A stretch of DNA of 64,000 bases from Karalla daura. Lineage: Eukaryota; Chordata; Actinopteri; Chaetodontiformes; Leiognathidae. Positions 62,431 through 64,000 of this stretch are shown here, piece by piece. The stretch is from assembly GCA_029224185.1 (NCBI GenBank), contig CM055188.1, positions 11,165,497 to 11,229,496 of the forward strand, read 5' to 3'. Every line of letters starts with the position of its first letter. Positions within the stretch are counted from its first letter, which is position 1. The notes beneath the pieces are model-generated. The model ran no database searches, was not told the origin of the DNA, and was given only the letters and a program-made list of their open reading frames with translations. The position numbers and the translations under genes were made by a program.

Positions 62431-64000
62431 CTGTCTGAGGCCGCGCCCCAATTTCTCTCTAAACTAGGCTGAAAGAGACCCTAAAAGGAATCAACTGCTA
62501 CACTCTAGACAGAAGACCCAAGTGCTGGAGGTTCAGCCCAGAACACAGACACAGACACAGACACCGTCACAGAGACACACACACACAAACTTTCACTGCA
62601 CTTTTAACAAACTGATAGATGAATGGCTTTCTCTACCTCTCACATAAACTTCTTAAAACCTGCAAGATCATAACCAAAAGAAAAAAAGAAAAAATAGGTG
62701 GGACATTGTTGCTGTGGACTAAAGATTGCAGATCCTCGAAGTTAGCAGTCAATCTCAGAGAGGAGGTGCCTGAAGGCAGACAAGATTTAATAGGACAGAG
62801 CCACTTATCCAAAATTAGATATAACTCATAATCAAAATATCTATGCGGCACTTCCCTTGACTACACCATTGCACTGATTGAAGAGTGTGGTTTGAAAAGT
62901 TTGAGCAGCCTCATGAGATGAGAAGTCAAGTCATTCCAAGTCATGTTATGGATTGTGATTCATATGGTTCACTTGCTAAATTTAACTGATTCCTCTCCGT
63001 CACTTGAGTCAGTCACAATCACAGCCTTGAAGACAGAGAGGGACGTGACAGTAGTGCTGGACAAGACTGATGAGACATGATATAATAATAAACTACATTT
63101 ATACCTTACATTTGACTGATGATTTCATTATAGCAGAATTAATAAGATGCGTAGCAATAATGGATTTAATAGAGACATAATTAAAAAAAAAGTATTTTAC
63201 AGAATACAGTTGGAATAAAAATAATAGATGATGAAACATAAAACTATGAAACACTGAAGCAAAATGATGGAAAATGCAATAATATGTTAAAACATTCCTC
63301 CATAAAAATGTAAAATTAAAACTATAAAAGCAAATCTGACATATGATAGCTTCCTGGTAGGCAAACCAAGTTCTGATACTAAGACACCTACTTCAGCAAA
63401 GGTTTAACAGATGCTTTGTGTTGCAATAGACAGGATTCCACCATTGTCAGTTTTGTTGGTCCAACTTGCAAAACTGGATTTAGTAGGAAACAATGAGTCA
63501 GAAAACTTGAAGAACCAAAAAAATCAATCATCATTTTAATATTTTAAAAAGAATTGGGTTAAGGGAAGATTTAGATTAGCACATGTTACAGTATGAAAGA
63601 GTGAAGTTCATCAGTGAAACAACAGTAGCAGAGACCTGATATACAACAACCTGGTTCCAGTCAGTGCAGGCAAAAAGACTGAACACTGTGAGGAAATGTT
63701 GTTGTTGTTGTTGACTCTGTGTTGGAGGTGCTGATTCACTCTGACATTTTTAATTGATGCTGTATCATGACTGTACGTCACCGTCTTGGCAGTAGCAGGA
63801 AAATATGAGCCAAGAGGTGAAGCATGGTGGAGTGTGAGCAGAGCTGTGGCAGCCAAACAAAGCCAGTTTGTCTGAAGAAAAAAAAAACATAGCAGACTTA
63901 TAAATAAACAACAAATTTGATCTAAGTGGATTAAATTATATGATAAAATCCGCATGAACATAACATACAGAGATGCAGTGCAAGAGGCTGTGCTTCCAGA

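Larger units (their letters stand above)
57073..64000. other. Gene-poor right flank
   Basis: No gene of a known family is recognised. It holds an interspersed-repeat fragment at 58178-58400, a TG run at 61794-61819, a possible TATA-type promoter at 62423-62430 and a short signal-peptide-like frame on the minus strand near 63810. Other open frames are short and unfamiliar. Confidence 0.5.

Noticed and set aside
63611..63961. Minus-strand exon candidate with a signal-peptide-like MLHLLAHIFLLLP frame after a good acceptor
   Set aside because: It stops after 15 codons unless spliced at once, and no second exon was recognisable downstream. Kept only as a weak possibility.

Overview
The window is nuclear DNA of a teleost fish. 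Its genes are split into short exons with GT/AG borders, microsatellites are abundant, and the repeats are typical of fish (a Tc1-like transposon relic, hAT-like and other small DNA transposons, LINE and Ty3/Gypsy fragments). The species cannot be named from sequence alone. TOMM34 and YWHAB also lie close together on human chromosome 20q13, which supports both identifications.

Layout. (1) About 1.6-11.1 kb, + strand: a complete 15-exon transglutaminase gene (748 aa), most like the soluble TGM5/TGM2 group, with the Cys-His-Asp triad intact and an unusual acidic insert. (2) About 13.1-17.8 kb, + strand: tomm34 (318 aa), a two-clamp TPR co-chaperone, with a CpG-rich promoter. (3) About 21.4-40.0 kb, - strand: ywhab (14-3-3 beta, 244 aa, six coding exons plus an upstream untranslated exon), convergent with tomm34 and with a long 3' UTR. 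Its introns hold a dead Tc1-like element and a hAT-like MITE with target-site duplication. (4) About 40.2-64 kb: no intact gene recognised. This accessory stretch holds a Ty3/Gypsy pol relic, one orphan exon of a proteasome beta2-type (PSMB7/10/13) gene with a lost splice acceptor, a decayed second copy of the ywhab promoter, a perfect 22-bp hairpin, several small repeats, and a 3.84-kb fold-back DNA transposon.

The most unusual item is that fold-back element (53225-57065). It has exact 7-bp target-site duplications and near-identical inverted arms of 889 and 1033 bp. Each arm carries a tandem array of 133-bp units, three on the left and four on the right. The inner end of each arm carries a promoter-like cluster of GC box, CACGTG and an RFX-type X-box. 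No transposase is visible, so it looks non-autonomous. The second point of interest is the ywhab promoter duplication: 12 of 18 CpGs are gone in the copy, but its X-box cores and CRE are kept.

The three genes do not form a pathway. They are independent cellular genes: protein crosslinking, mitochondrial precursor chaperoning and phosphoserine signalling.
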